DNA of 64,000 nucleotides from Branchiostoma belcheri (taxonomy: Eukaryota > Chordata > Leptocardii > Amphioxiformes > Branchiostomatidae): the NCBI RefSeq assembly GCF_001625305.1, contig NW_017804243.1, positions 64,387 through 128,386 of the forward strand. Direction: 5' to 3'. Below, piece after piece: positions 43,613 through 56,100 of this stretch; positions within the stretch are counted from its first letter, which is position 1, and every line of letters starts with the position of its first letter. The translations under genes and the position numbers were made by a program. Under the pieces are notes generated by a model. It was not told the origin of the DNA, made no database searches, and was given only the letters and a program-made list of their open reading frames with translations.

Positions 43613-44406
43613 TGTGCTGCCGGGTTGTTTACATCGACCAGGCAGCGCGCGCCGACGGCACGGAAAATCCTGCGCTCTAATTGGGTAACGGTCCTGGCAG
43701 CGTGCCAACGTAGCCTCGCTAGTCAGACTTCGCGGCGGGCACACTGGCAGCACCGTTTTAAGGCTGTTTTTCCTATTCCTGTTTTAAACTTTTATGTCTA
43801 AAGGCTGTCAAAAACGTAACACAATGGGAATTTGTAGAACATGACAGTAATTTATAGAAGCACTACGTGATCATATTAAGAAAATGATAATAATTTCTAC
43901 TAAAGATCACAAAACCCACTCATTATGCAGAATGTGGGACTATTCATTATCCACTGCCTTCAAAGAAGAAGTCAAACCTCATAATAGCAAACGTAGTGGT
44001 AGAAGTAAACGTTATTCCCAGACAGTAGTTGTCTGTCTCCTATTATTGTATTGTACCGAATAGTATCTTTGACTGTAAAAGCAATTAAAAGAATCTTTGT
44101 TGCACTAAGAATGCCCACCGAGAGGCCTGAATTTGAGGCTACAGTGGCTCGTGGCGGGAAATCGCCCCCAGGGACTTTCGCGGGAATAAAAACACCCGAG
44201 CGGTCTCCTCGCCTGGCTGGCTGGTCGTCACGGGCAACAAGATAAACAAATAAATACAAACTTCGCGCCAAAAAACAGTAACTCAAGCAACTGGGTATGA
44301 TTTTGGAAACGGTCAGACGTTTCAGGTAGCATCCACTAGCTTTCGTCAGTGACACTATTGAGACTGCAGGAGAATGGCAGGTTATAATATAATATAAGCA
44401 AATACT

Positions 44407-44606
44407 AGCCTCCATGGCATGCCAAAAACTGGGGGTTTTTGGGGGTCTTCATGGTCTTTGGGAGCTTTTATGTGCTATTTTCTGATTGCATATAGACAAC
44501 ATAATCGGCCTTGTTGAATTACCCCCCGTTTTTTTAGAACTGGGCTAATCAGAAAACAACCGAAGACCACCAAACCCCCAGTTCCGCAAGCCTGCTACGG
44601 AGGCTA
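44407..44606 (-). mobile_element. MITE family C copy (minus)
   Basis: It starts AGCCTCCATGGCATGCC and ends GCTACGGAGGCT, with GTTGAATTACCCC and CCGAAGACCACCAAACCCCC inside. Confidence 0.8.
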
Positions 44607-45002
44607 AGCAAATACAAACTTTCACTTCAAAACAACAGTACCGGGGTTTTCCATAGGGTCATCCAGGTTTCTAAATTTAGAAAGGGGAAATAAGGGTGAA
44701 AGTTAAATCTTAACTTGCAAATTCCGAGTCTAAAGTGCAAAGTCTGCTGAGTCAATACCGACGTAAAAGAAAATACGTCTTTGTGGTTTCTAGTATTTGT
44801 CAATGACGTGCAAGGTATATATATACATACATTACATACACGTATCCTGGGTGCCAGCAAAATATTTTTCCTCAAACTGTAACTGAGCCAGCTCGGTGGT
44901 TCCCTTGAGTCATTGCGTAATGTTTGTTACGTCTAACATGATTATTAATAACGAAAACTTTGGCAATAGATTTTATCGCAACTGGGGTAAAGGTTCATAC
45001 CA

Positions 45003-45262
45003 GGAAATATGGTGAGGTCGTGTGGCGTAGCGGCAGCGTGCTCGATTCGGAACCAAGAGGTCCCGGGTTCGAGTCCTGACATGCCACCGATCTTGTTCCC
45101 CTGGGAAAGGCACTTTACACGACTTTCCTCAGTGAAAATGAGTATTGTCCTGTCATGTATTTGTCCCATGTGTTGGTGGCGGCATAAAATAAGTTGACAT
45201 AACTTGAGTGTGCGATCACCATGTCCAGTCATGAAATGTTGGAATATAAATAAAGAAAAAAT
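45003..45262 (+). repeat. tRNA-derived SINE-like element
   Basis: GGTCGTGTGGCGTAGCGGCAG, then the B box GGTTCGAGTCC, then GGGAAAGGCACTTTACACGA, GTGAAAATGAGTATTGTCCT, GTTGGTGGCGGCATAAAATA and a TATAAATAAAGAAAAAA tail. This is the best preserved copy. Confidence 0.85.
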
Positions 45263-45571
45263 ACATGGACATGTCTGGTGGATATATATGTACGCCTTCT
45301 AGATATATCCGCAAAACCATGCAAGGGTAAACCCTACATCTTCTTGGAGCTATCCCCCGTGTAGGCGACCTGACGCACAGGTGAAACACGGCGGCACGCG
45401 ATCGTCCCCTCACCTGACCCCGGCGTGAACTTTCCAAGACTTGCCGACGCCGGGAGTTGGAGAGTTCGGCCGGACGGACCGTCAGACAACCAGACACCGC
45501 CAGGCGCCCCGCTGAGGCTTCGGGATAGCCTGGACGCCAGCCTGAACGCCAGGCTGATTCTAGGGCTTTCT

Positions 45572-45762
45572 AGCCTCCATAGCATGCGCATGCCAAAAAC
45601 TGGGGGTTAGGGGGTCTTCAGGGTCTTTTATGTGCTATTTTCTGATTGCATATAGACAACATAGCTGGCCTGGTTGAATTACCCCCGTTTTTAGAACTGG
45701 GCTAATCAGAAAACAGCCGAAGACCACCAAACCCCCAGTTCTATAAGCCTGCTATGGAAGCT
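45572..45762 (-). mobile_element. MITE family C copy (minus)
   Basis: AGCCTCCATAGCATGC, a GCATGCC insertion, AAAAACTGGGGGTTAG, and the right arm ACCACCAAACCCCCAGTTCT ending CTGCTATGGAAGCT. Confidence 0.8.
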
Positions 45763-47127
45763 AACGGCCCTTCGCCGTTCGGCTCCTTGGCTCCGGGGCT
45801 AACATGCTAGCCTGGATAACAGACACCGATCGGCGGCTAGTTGCGATCTCTGACGACTTCAGGATAGCCTGGATGCCAGGCTGCTTTAAGGGCTTATACA
45901 GCCAGCTCCTCAGCTGAAGGACCAACATGCTAGTCTGGGTGCCTGGAAACGAGGAGCTTGCCTATGTAGGCCTTGGAGCCGAGGAGCTGGCCTGTGAAGG
46001 CCCTGGAAACAGCCTGACATCCAGGCTACCGCCACGCGACCTGGGCGGACCCGTGAGAACACGGAAGGCGCCCGGAGTGGTCATTAAAAGCACGTCTGGG
46101 CGAGACTTGAAGTCTGTCTCTACAAGAACACAGCAGACATTTTACGACATTTTCAATAGTCGATTCTGTCGACAGATTTTCTTTATCCTTCCCTTGGGAG
46201 TATAGCAGCTCTTCGAGTTGTGTTTTTTTTGCCAGACCACCAAAAAGCTTGACTCCTAGTAGAGTCTTCCAAGGAGGATAGGGCAAGCAAGTGTAAGAAA
46301 TTAGTTAGGACAACGAAAACATCATCTTTCGTAATTCCTTTTCGCCCTTATTTCTTTCATTCCTCTCCTTATTTTCGTTGGTTTATGTCTATTTTTTCCT
46401 CATTCAAATATTTCTTAATACTTTCTTAACATAAAGCCTAGTTTGTGTTACCGACCAATGAAAGCGTCCGTTTGCAAGTACATACATAATATACGTCACA
46501 CCATCTCTTGCATCGGCTGTGTCAGTGAATTCACAGAAACTCTTATTACTGTCCCAATGTTTCAAAATCTCCGATTTCTTGTTTTGTCCTATTGTTTCGT
46601 GAACCAGAGGAGTCTGCCTTTTTTCCTCTCGGGGTTGGAACTGGAACCGGAGCCCGTGAAAGTTCCACCGGGCGGCGCTGAGATTTCTCTCGGGGGATGA
46701 GATGACCTGCCGCCGTATCGACCCGGTCCTGCTGACGGATCGGACCCGACAGGTCACTCAGGCGCGTCAGACGACAGAAAGAAAGAAAATAGCTGAGCTA
46801 AGGCCCAAAGGACTTAAAGCTTCGACCGGACTGACAAACACTTAAGATAAGGAGGGACTCATACAAGTCAGACCACACATTTTAGGTTTCCTTAGTTATT
46901 AGTTTGGATGCTAGACTCTTTTCATGGCTAGTACACAAGCCCTATACCCAGGCTACCACACATGACGTCCCTCAGTATTACACTGTAACCCAAGAAGGGC
47001 CGACGCCGGAATAGAAGAGACGATCTGGGAACACAAAAGTCAGTAGAGTGTTGGAGTCTGGAGTAAAACTTTACTCCTATTGTCGTCTGACTCGCCTGTC
47101 CGTCATGTCGTCACCGCCAGAGACGCG

Positions 47128-47156
47128 TCAAGGTCATTAGTGACGTCTCAAGGTCA
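47128..47156 (+). promoter_or_regulatory. Tandem TCAAGGTCA half-sites with a TGACGTC between
   Basis: TCAAGGTCATTA occurs at 47128 and 47148, 20 bp apart, with TGACGTC at 47141-47147. TCAAGGTCA is the extended half-site bound by ERR and NR5A nuclear receptors. It lies 2.6 kb before FBXW8 and 3.5 kb upstream of the BH3-only promoter. Function is inferred from motif only. Confidence 0.35.
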
Positions 47157-47399
47157 TTAATCTTAGTCCTGCAAACACCTGGTGAGAGATATTCCCTTGC
47201 TGTTGTTTTTGGGGAAACATCACCAATTCATTCATTCATTCATTCATTCGTTACTCATTCATTTTTCAATTCAAAATTGCAAAGAAGTTGGGATTCACGG
47301 AAGTAAGTAGGAGTTCTTCAAACTTCAGAAAGTTTTAACCTTCGTCAACCAAACTTTCAGACATCTCTTTATATTGCCGAGTCTTGATAAAAGTGTTGA

Positions 47400-48310
47400 T
47401 GCCATTTTATCACGCCAGACTGAAGATTACTGTTCATGAGGTAATTTGTGGCGCCGAGGATATTCAAATGTTTGTTCTTCGATCCAGGAGAGTTTAGATC
47501 CCTTTCAAACAATTTTTAAGTCCTCAGAATTAAGTAGTAGCGCCATGTAGTAGTAATTGTGGTGCAATTTTAGTTTAACGTTGGCAGACAGTAGACAATT
47601 ATCATTAATTTGTCTCACTGAAGATTTTCAAAAGTTGTCCGATCTTTTAGAAGAGAGTTAAGAGCACCTCCAAACAAAGTTTCACGGTGCCTTAAAGTAC
47701 TGTAGCGCTGTGCCTAAATGTGTATGTTGATGCATTTTTACTTTCACGTTGGCAGACAGTAGACAATTATCATCAATTTGTCTCACTGTAGATATTCAAA
47801 CGTTGTCCGATCTTAAGAGAGTTAAAGAGCTCCTACAAGCCAACTTTCACTGTGCCTTGAAGTACATAGCGCTGTGCCTAAATGTGTTGGTGCAATTTTA
47901 CCAGACAGTAGACAATTATACCGCTAATTTGTTTCACATTTCCAAATGTTGTTCGATCCATTGCGAGTTTAAACGTTTACTGAAGAGCTTCTTCAAACAA
48001 ACTACCTGTCCCTTGTAGTACTGTAGCACCATGTAAACAATTACTGCTATTTCGTCTCAATGTAGATATTCAAAAGTTGTCCGATCCAGAGAGAGAGAAA
48101 GAGAGAGGGGGAGGGAGAGAGACAAAGAGAGAGAGAGACAGAGACAGAGAAAGACAGAGACAGAGAGAGTTAAGAGCTTTTTCAACCAAACTTTTAGTCC
48201 CTTGAAGTACCGAAGCGCCATGTACAAAAGTGTTGGTGCAATTTTAGCCGGCCAGACAGGAGACAATTACCGTTAATTTGTGGCGCTGAGTGTTGATATT
48301 CAAACGGGTA
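47400..48310 (+). repeat. Diverged tandem repeat, unit about 150-170 bp, with a GA-rich insert
   Basis: Blocks CAGACAGTAGACAATTATCA, AATTTGTCTCACTG, TATTCAAA-GTTGTCCGATC and CTTCAAACAAACT-TC recur five or six times. A purine run of GAGAGA and GACAGAGA type at about 48085-48170 sits inside one unit. Confidence 0.7.
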
Positions 48311-48449
48311 GCCGCCAGGTCTGGTGTTGTGGATTACGCGTGGCATGATGGTTTCTATATTCTGCACGGGGAGTCAATTCTCGGAGCGATTCGCGGCAAA
48401 TTGATGTAATCACAGACCGTCGGTCGGTCGGTGTTAAATGGCCAAGCAG

Positions 48450-48526
48450 ACGTGGTGAGGAGAAATTTTACCGTTTTCTGACACGCGTTGAAACATCATG
48501 TTTTCCACACAACATCTGCTTGGAGA
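48450..48526. mobile_element. MITE family E copy (short)
   Basis: Left CCAAGCAGACGTGGTGAGGA and right TTCCACACAACATCTGCTTGG form inverted ends. Confidence 0.65.
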
Positions 48527-48599
48527 GCACTGGTGTTCTGAACTAGCTTACACCAGGCACACCTACTATGGGACCTTTCAAAGACTACAATCCTACTAC

Positions 48600-49025
48600 A
48601 TGTATCTTATTAACCAAGGATTGAGGTGTTCAAAAACTCGTACTTTCCCAAGAACTATCGTAGATTAGAACTCGTTGCCACCAAGCACAGTAGGGGCATT
48701 AAACAAGTCCTACAAGTTAAATGTGCAAAGATTGGGTATAGCCAGCTGCCGCCGCGCCGCGTGCCCTCGAAGCTGGTGTGTTACGCCGAAGAGTGGTTAT
48801 ACCGGCTATACAGATACAGAAGCTGGTGTGTTACGCCGAAAGGTGGTTATACCGGGTATACAGATACAGAAGCTGGTGTGTTACGCCGAAGGGCTGTTAT
48901 ACCGGCTATACAGATACAGAAGCTGGTGTGTTACGCCGAAAGGTGGTTATACCGGGTATACAGATACAGAAGCTGGTGTGTTACGCCGAAGAGTGGTTAT
49001 ACCGGCTATACAGATAACTTGTTAC
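48600..49025 (+). pseudogene. LINE 3' end relic with a 50-bp minisatellite tail
   Basis: 48622-48760 holds a frame-disrupted copy of the RT C-terminal tail (STVGALN and LNVQRLGI in one frame), as at 22384-22749. The block AGCTGGTGTGTTACGCCGAA then repeats every 50 bp at 48771, 48821, 48871, 48921 and 48971. Because 50 is not a multiple of 3 and the unit has no stop in any phase, all three plus frames stay open. These frames are periodicity artefacts, not genes. Confidence 0.8.
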
Positions 49026-49499
49026 AGATAACTTTCACTAGTAAGTAGTATTGGATGACAATGTGCATTTTGGTACAGAAGCGTTGGTGCCAAGAAAGTG
49101 GCGAATTACAAGTTCAAGGCCAAGTTGTAAAAACTTCTATCAAAGAAGACTTTCACCGATTCACAAACTGGCTCCGAGCCAGAGAACACTGTGGTTAGAG
49201 CCTACTTAGAACTGATGCGGACTTGTGGCTTGTAACAGGTGTCACTGTCTTCTGGCAACTTTTTCTGAAAAGTTTTGTTGTTCACCAAAATTCAAAACCA
49301 CGCGGCGACTTCCCCTGTTTTGTTACGAAGCGTTTTGTACGAAGCGTCCACAAAACAAGGCAGAATGTTAAGCAGGACGCGCTAGTCTGGACCGGAAATG
49401 CGCAAATGTCTGCTTCCTGTTTGTTCAAGGTCAAATTCAGTCCTTGAGCGAGACAACAACAAAAGTACACAACAGAAGATCCGTAACTCCATTTTTATT

Positions 49500-49724
49500 T
49501 TCTCTATCATATATTCACAGTATTAGTCATTCGTTTTTTCCCTTTTGCAATCCAGATTTTGGCTATGAATTTTTCAACCAAAAAATTCTTTGTTATTGTT
49601 TTGCTCTGACGTCATTGAACTGGGGCTTTCCCTCCCGGCACATGCGCAGTGGCGGTAACCAACATGGCGGCGATGTGATGAAAAAAAAAAGTGGGAGGGG
49701 GGCGAGTGAAACAACAACAACATC
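49500..49724 (+). promoter_or_regulatory. FBXW8 promoter region: CRE, NRF1-like and YY1 sites, short uORF
   Basis: TGACGTCA at 49607-49614 is a perfect CRE palindrome. CATGCGCAGT at 49641-49650 resembles an NRF1 half-site. CCAACATGGCGGC at 49659-49671 is a full match to the YY1 motif that usually sits just downstream of housekeeping start sites. The ATG within it opens a 4-codon uORF (49664-49678). No TATA box is seen. TSS placement near 49640-49660 is inferred. Confidence 0.5.
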
Positions 49725-50177
49725 ATGGCTTCCAACGACGAACTGAAGCAGTTTGTCGAACAATGGAAACACGAGATACAAAGCTCCAACCACAAGGCAG
49801 CAGCAGCAAAACCAAGCGGTCAAGACCAAGAGCTACGTTTGCCAGGAACTCATAGGTTTTGTTCAAGTGGGGAGGGGGGCGCCTGCTCTTCCAAACAAGA
49901 ACAACAACGCAAAGAAAGTAGAACTTCCACCAAAACGCCCCCACATCAACTCCCAGGGCGCCATTCGTGCAATCAGGACGATTTAAACAGCGATTACCGC
50001 CCGTTTGTGCTCGCAGACCAGTTGCTAAAGGGTCAGCCGACAGAGAGTCTGCTAGAAGAGCGGCAGGACAGGAAGAGACGAAAGACTGACGCCTGTAGCG
50101 GCGGCGTCTCGCCACCAGCCAGCTCCCAGCCTCGGGGGAACCAGAACACCTTTCTGGAGCAATTGATCTCCGATTTG
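49725..50177 (+). CDS. FBXW8: FBXW8 exon 1
   Basis: The start ATG is preceded by ACAACATC. It has 151 codons and ends GATTTG|GTAATC. It is low-complexity and charged (SSKQEQQRKESRTSTKTPPH, EERQDRKRRKT, likely nuclear-localisation-like) apart from the conserved first 15 residues and the end FLEQLISDL, which matches vertebrate LVDQLIRDL. The minus-strand frame 49723-50115 is a shadow. Confidence 0.9.
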
Positions 50178-53100
50178 GTAATCAGCACGGTATCATTCCG
50201 GCCGGGAAATATGTAACAGTTATATATGTGTGCCCAGGCCGGAACGAGTTAATGTGTTGGTTCTATCATTGATTCTTAATGCCTCTCTAACATGTAATAA
50301 AATTATTATAGCAGGATTGTCAAAACTTATGTTTTGGTGTTTTTTCTTGACACTGATCCACGATATGATTCCGCGACAACCCAGCCAGAAAATATGTATA
50401 TATGTATGCCAGGCCGGAATGAGTTATGTGTTGGTTTTTGTTTTAATTTTTTTAATGCCAACGATCATGATAATTAGTAATGATCATTCTGGCACACTCA
50501 TTACCACCTGAGCAAAGTGAGGAAAGTCGTGTTAAGTGGCTTTCCCAAGGGCACAAGGTTGGTGACATAGCAGGATTCGAACCCGGGACCTCTTGGTTAG
50601 AACTGGGCCAAATGCTCTGTAGTTATGCCACACAATCCCATAGTTTATGCCTCATACTTTTGGTATTTTTTCTTTAACGTAACATAAAAGCTGAAATTTA
50701 CTTTAACACAATGACTAGAAATTCACAGAAATTATACAAAAGTGGCATTGTGATATCATATGAAAGTGTTAGAAATCTGGTATTCTAAATTGGGAACACA
50801 AGTCATATTTTTCTTCTGGAAAATATTTCCAAATGTCTAACTGTTTATAACATAACGTTAATCCGGAGGCCATGTTGGAGTACGTTGGAGTATGTTGGTG
50901 TGTGTAACAGACATACAACTTTATGCACTCCAACATGGCCCAAATGATGGCCCCAAACCCTTCTAGTCAGATAAAGTTGTTGCTCATTGCTGAATCATTA
51001 ATAAGATGGCCGGAAACCGAGAGACTGCATTGGTTCGGCCTACAAGGTAATATTACCACAAAGGTGTCTGTAAAGCCATCAGACAGGCTGGCTGTCAGCA
51101 AATTGGCGCTGTGGCGGCCGGTTAAATGTGTGATCGTCAGAACGTGTGTGTGCACGTATTAATCAAAAAGGAAATGTTGTAATTATATAATCGCCTCTAG
51201 GTCTCGGCACATGAAAAAATACATGTATTAATAATCAAAAGGGAAATGTTATAATATAATCGTCTCTGAGTCTGGCCTCGGGACAGGTGATGACATGTCT
51301 GATTCTGAAGGTGACAACTTGAGAAAAGTTTTCGCAGGGTTTAGATTTTTAGATTTAACCTGCACTGTGCCAAGGATGCTGTTGTGTTAGTCTCTACCAG
51401 ACTCAACAAAGTTACCACGGGTTCAAAAAACACAAAATTTAGCCAAATAGGGAGAGTCATTGCCTGATGATGGACCCACTCCCCAGGTCAGACCCAATTT
51501 TTGCCGAATTGTAGTATTGACGTAAAATAGTAGCCTCCACCATCCCTTAGGATATAGCCTGGTTACCAAACCTACTGTATTATAGCTCTCGAGTCCTACA
51601 TCCTCTCTGCAAATAGTGGAGATAGAGGATGTAGGAGCTATAATAGGTTTGGTAACCAGGCTTTTTGCGGAGAGAATGTAGGACTCGTGAGCTATAATAG
51701 TATGGTAACCAGGTTACTAGTACCCTTAGGAAGGCCTGGTGGAGGCTACTACAGTTTTTTTGCCAAATGTTGCTATCAATAACTCCTTTGGAAGGACTGG
51801 TGGAGTCTTGTAGTTAGATAAGTGTTCGGTGACTTCAGTCCATTTCGACAGGCTCAACTGTTTCTTTCTCTTCTTTATAAGGATGAGATCAACGAGATCC
51901 CGTTTTTCGAGATCAGCCTGCCGAGGGAGCTGGCTCTACAGATCTTCCAACATCTGAGCATGGAGGACTTATGCAGGCGTGCACAGGTAAGGTACAACAC
52001 CTGAGCATGGAGGACTTATGCAGGTGTGCACAGGTAAGGTACAGCACCTGGGTAGGTGTGAACAGGTATTTCTATCTACCTACCTTGTCCCTTGACCACC
52101 TGGTCATTTGGGGACAGGGCAGATGTGAGGATGAACAAGTACTAGTATATGCACTGAGGTAGATATAAGGTACAATGCCTGGTCAGGTGTGAATAGGTAA
52201 GGTATAGCTCCTGACCAGGTATGCACAGGTAAGGTACAGCAGGTGTGAATAGGTACAGTGACAGGTGAGACAACATCAGTTTCAAATTCACAGACAAGTC
52301 TTTGGCCAGTGGCTGGCTGCCAACCAGTACAGAGAAGTTTGGGTTGTTATTTTACAAGTTGTTAGTAAAGTCTGCAGTCCCCAAAGTACCATCATTCACT
52401 GTCCAGTCTACAGCTCAAGGCCAACAAAATAACCCCTGTTCCACCGGGGACGGTTCCTTCGTTAGTAATTTACCCATGCTGAGGTGTGGAGTTTCCTCGT
52501 TAGTCTGCTAATTAGCTTCTGTACTACAGTTTGGTCTCAAGACCAGTTCATGTCCTCAGTTCTAGAGTAGCGTGAAGAGAAAAATTAGCAAGAAGTCAAG
52601 ATGAAAACAGAAGGTTGGGAGGAGAACTTAAACCTAAATTTATTCACTCCCTGAAACTGTGTGAACCAAGGTACAGACTTTCCCCTCAGTCTCTGTTCTC
52701 ATGTTGATCGTCTAGCTTTATCTTTTAAAATCTGAGAAAAAGAGAAGGCCTACATAAGTCTATATGTTACTTTTGCTCATCCTCAAGAGTAAATACTAGT
52801 ATCAGCTCACTTCAGAAAATATATAGGAATGAAATGTAGTATATAGTGGAGTAGATTCATTCCTCAAGCTAACCGACATCTTGCACACGCAGTCGTCCCT
52901 CAGTAAGACAACTGGAGCCACATAGTTCCCGTTTAGAACTTTTATTCAGCCTGTCACACAAGGCCTAGATAAGTATATTATAATTACTTTTGCCAATCGT
53001 TAGAATATTTCAGTTCACTTCAGAAATGTATGTGAATGAAATATATATAAATATATTTTATATATAAAATCCAAAAACCAATAAATTAAATTATTGTGGC

Positions 53101-56100
53101 CTGAAGATGGAGGCAACACATGTACAGAATTGAAAGGGAAAGTGATTGTCAGTGAAAGTGACCAGTCCTGACAGGTGTGTAAAGTGGGACCACAGGTTCT
53201 ATCAGCCGGGTTGATTGTACAGGTGAGGAGAGACAACACTGATTACCTGTAATTACCTGAGATTACCTGTGCTGTAAAGAGTGGTTTAGAATTGATCAGA
53301 CTGTAGTGAGGTTTCATTGTCGGTTTTGCAGTTGTGCAGACTAAGCGGAAAAGAAATAACAAAAATGATGTATGACAGAGACTTCTAGCCTTGGGTCCCC
53401 TGCACACTGGATAACTTTGGGCCTCATAAGTGTACTATGGTCTTACATCCAGGCTAGAGACTTCTGGAAGAAAAACTAGTCTTTGTATTAGCTCCAACTC
53501 ATCTGAGTAGGAATGTAGTGGTAGTAATTATTATAGCAATTCATTGTGTGTTAAATTCTGCTTCTATTCTAGTAATAGAAGAGGACAGTGGAATTGGCCA
53601 ATCAGTCAGGTCCTTGTTACTGGTTGACAGCCAGGATCTGGGCATGTAAGGAGGGGGGGGGGCAGTTCTGTCTTAAGTTTTCTTGATGTATTCCTTGGGG
53701 GAACTAAGAGTGGTAGGCAACAGAAAAGATGGCTGAAAAGATGGCAGGGTAAGACTAAGTGAAATGTTAGAAAGAACAGAAAACCAAACTAAGAAGGATG
53801 GAAAACTGGTTGTCAGCTCATTTTTAGTGCACAAATGTTCAAAATAATGATTATCCAAGGGATAGCAAATAGGATATGAGAGAAGTTTTCTGTGTGACTT
53901 GGTGTGGTCTCAAGATTTCTGTGTATTCCTTGGAGGATGATATAAGAGAAATTTTCTGTATGACTCCTTCAGGTGAGCTCCAGTTGGAGAAGTCTGGCAG
54001 ACGACGAGGTTTTGTGGCAGAAGGTCGGGCGGAGTCTCGGCTGCGTCTTAAGTCCCGACGGCACAGGAGGACAGAAGTGTAAGGAGCTGGTCAAGATGCA
54101 CGTCGAGACAGACAGAACCGTCACAAGGAACTGGAAGGTGAAAGGAATTAATTTTTTAATTTATTTTATGAAGATTTACCACATTTGTGGAAGGATTGAC
54201 ATAACAGGTGACTATCACCTCTTCAAAGATGTCAAACCTGAGACCAGACTGTAAGGTTTGAACCACTCACACCGGGGAAGTGTGGTGGGTTCTTTAACAT
54301 GCGTGGGGTGTGGCTCTCCCAAACACAGGACCTCCAATTAACATCCTATCTGAGAGAAGTTGTGATGTCTTACTCTGACTCAGGATTCTGTTCTGGGCTT
54401 GGTGTGTGTGTGCCCGTGCATGCATGTGTGTGTGTGTACACCCAATCTTTGCACATTTAATTGCAGAAGTTGTTTGAAGCTCTCCAGTAATGATGCCCCA
54501 ACTGTGTTTTTGAACACCTCAATATGTGATTGATAACATATTGATAACATATTATCCCCCGGGCATGAACTTGCAATAAACGTCTCGATAACTCTGATAT
54601 CTGAAGGCATGACTGTTTCTTGTTCTTTTCTGGTCTTCATGCATGTTAAACCCAGGAACAGTAGTACCAGTAGTAGTACCAACCAAAGTGATATATCTGT
54701 AAATTCCGATATGATTGTAATTTGTATTTCCCTACTATTAATAATTTATATTGTAAACAACTTGATCAGAATTCAGCTGCCCTGTATGTCAAAGCTGCGA
54801 GATATGTTGTTGATATGTTGATGCAAACAAATAAACCAATAAATAAATAAGTACCATGCTCCAGTTTCCCTGTACACCACACAAGGCCGACAGACAATGT
54901 CTGGCCTTACACATCACTCATTGAGTTTTTGAACTTAAGTGACCATGTTTTTCCCCCTCACCAGACCCGTGTAGGGCAGATCGACTATCTGGAATGTGCC
55001 ATCGGAGGCTTCCTGTCTGCTGCCTACTCCTGTGGAACGCACATCGTGGCAGGGTAAGGGTGTGGCCATCACCATGGCAACTCATCGCCATGGCGATGGA
55101 TTAAGTTACCATGGCAATGAGTAGCCATGGCATCCTAATCCATCACCATGACAACAGGGCTGCAAATACTTTTGTCTGCATACCTGCACTGGTGCATGTA
55201 CTACATTGAAGATTTCCTGCACCAGACAAGTTTTATCTACACCACTCAGGATTTAGGTAGTATGGATCATGCTAAAAACTGTTAGGAGACCATTGCCATC
55301 ATTTCTTGTATGCTTCATACACGTACATGTAGGTGGTAACAGTTAATGCAGCAAATGAAAATCCACATACCATATGTTACCCATGAACCCGTGCAGGCTA
55401 GGCACAGGTAGGCATCAGAAAACTAACTGTACATTGTAAAATTATATATTGAAAAAAAAAAAAACAACAAGATTATACTTGTTATTAAAACAAGTTTTCA
55501 CGAAACATAAAGTATCCCACTTTGGTAAAGGAATTGTAATGAGAATAACGTACAGTTGTGTCTCCCAAAACTTGTAATGCCTTGGTGATGGTGCAGTAAA
55601 CTTACAATTACGCCTTAAGGACAAGATTAACCCTTAACGCCACCCTTAATGCTGCTCCTTAGGTCCTGGTACAAGACAGGGCACAGCAGAAGACACAGCC
55701 TCAGGCTGATTTGGCACTTAAGTGTAATCTCCACTTAAGACATTAAGCTAGACTAGTTCAAGAAGTCTTAGAAGTGTGGCTCTCCTCAAACATGGGACTT
55801 CAAGCCTTACATCCTATCCCAAAAGGACGTCCCTAACTAAGGCTAGTGTGGTGGGATGGCTCAGTAATGTTTTATTGGAAATTCGTGCCCAAGGGCTAAT
55901 TGCAAGAACAGAAGAAACATTTGGTATAAGATTAGGCAATTAATATACAGAGAAATACTAATAACTCCTAATATAAAGTACTTTCCAAGCAGAGGTTTGT
56001 GTTCGGACTTATTTTTGGCATATCTTTGGGCTTTATATTGGGGTTTCTTTTCTGGTATCATTTTTTGTTGGGTTAGTGTAAAAAAAAGCAGTGCAAAAAA

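Larger units (their letters stand above)
43613..49440. other. Intergenic interval between BH3-only gene and FBXW8
   Basis: It holds two family C MITEs, a SINE, tandem arrays and a LINE relic (listed separately). GC-richer DNA at 45340-46100 contains duplicated AGCCTGGACGCCAGCCTGAA-like units without a coding signature. A pair of TCAAGGTCA half-sites lies at 47128-47156. No exon was found. Confidence 0.5.

Noticed and set aside
48626..49048. 140-residue repeat protein (LYRYRSWCVTPK type)
   Set aside because: The 50-bp minisatellite is open in all three frames; none has a start context or conserved domain, and the array belongs to a LINE tail.
49723..50115. 130-residue minus-strand frame over FBXW8 exon 1
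   Set aside because: Antisense shadow; the plus strand has the conserved N terminus and fits the 11-exon model.
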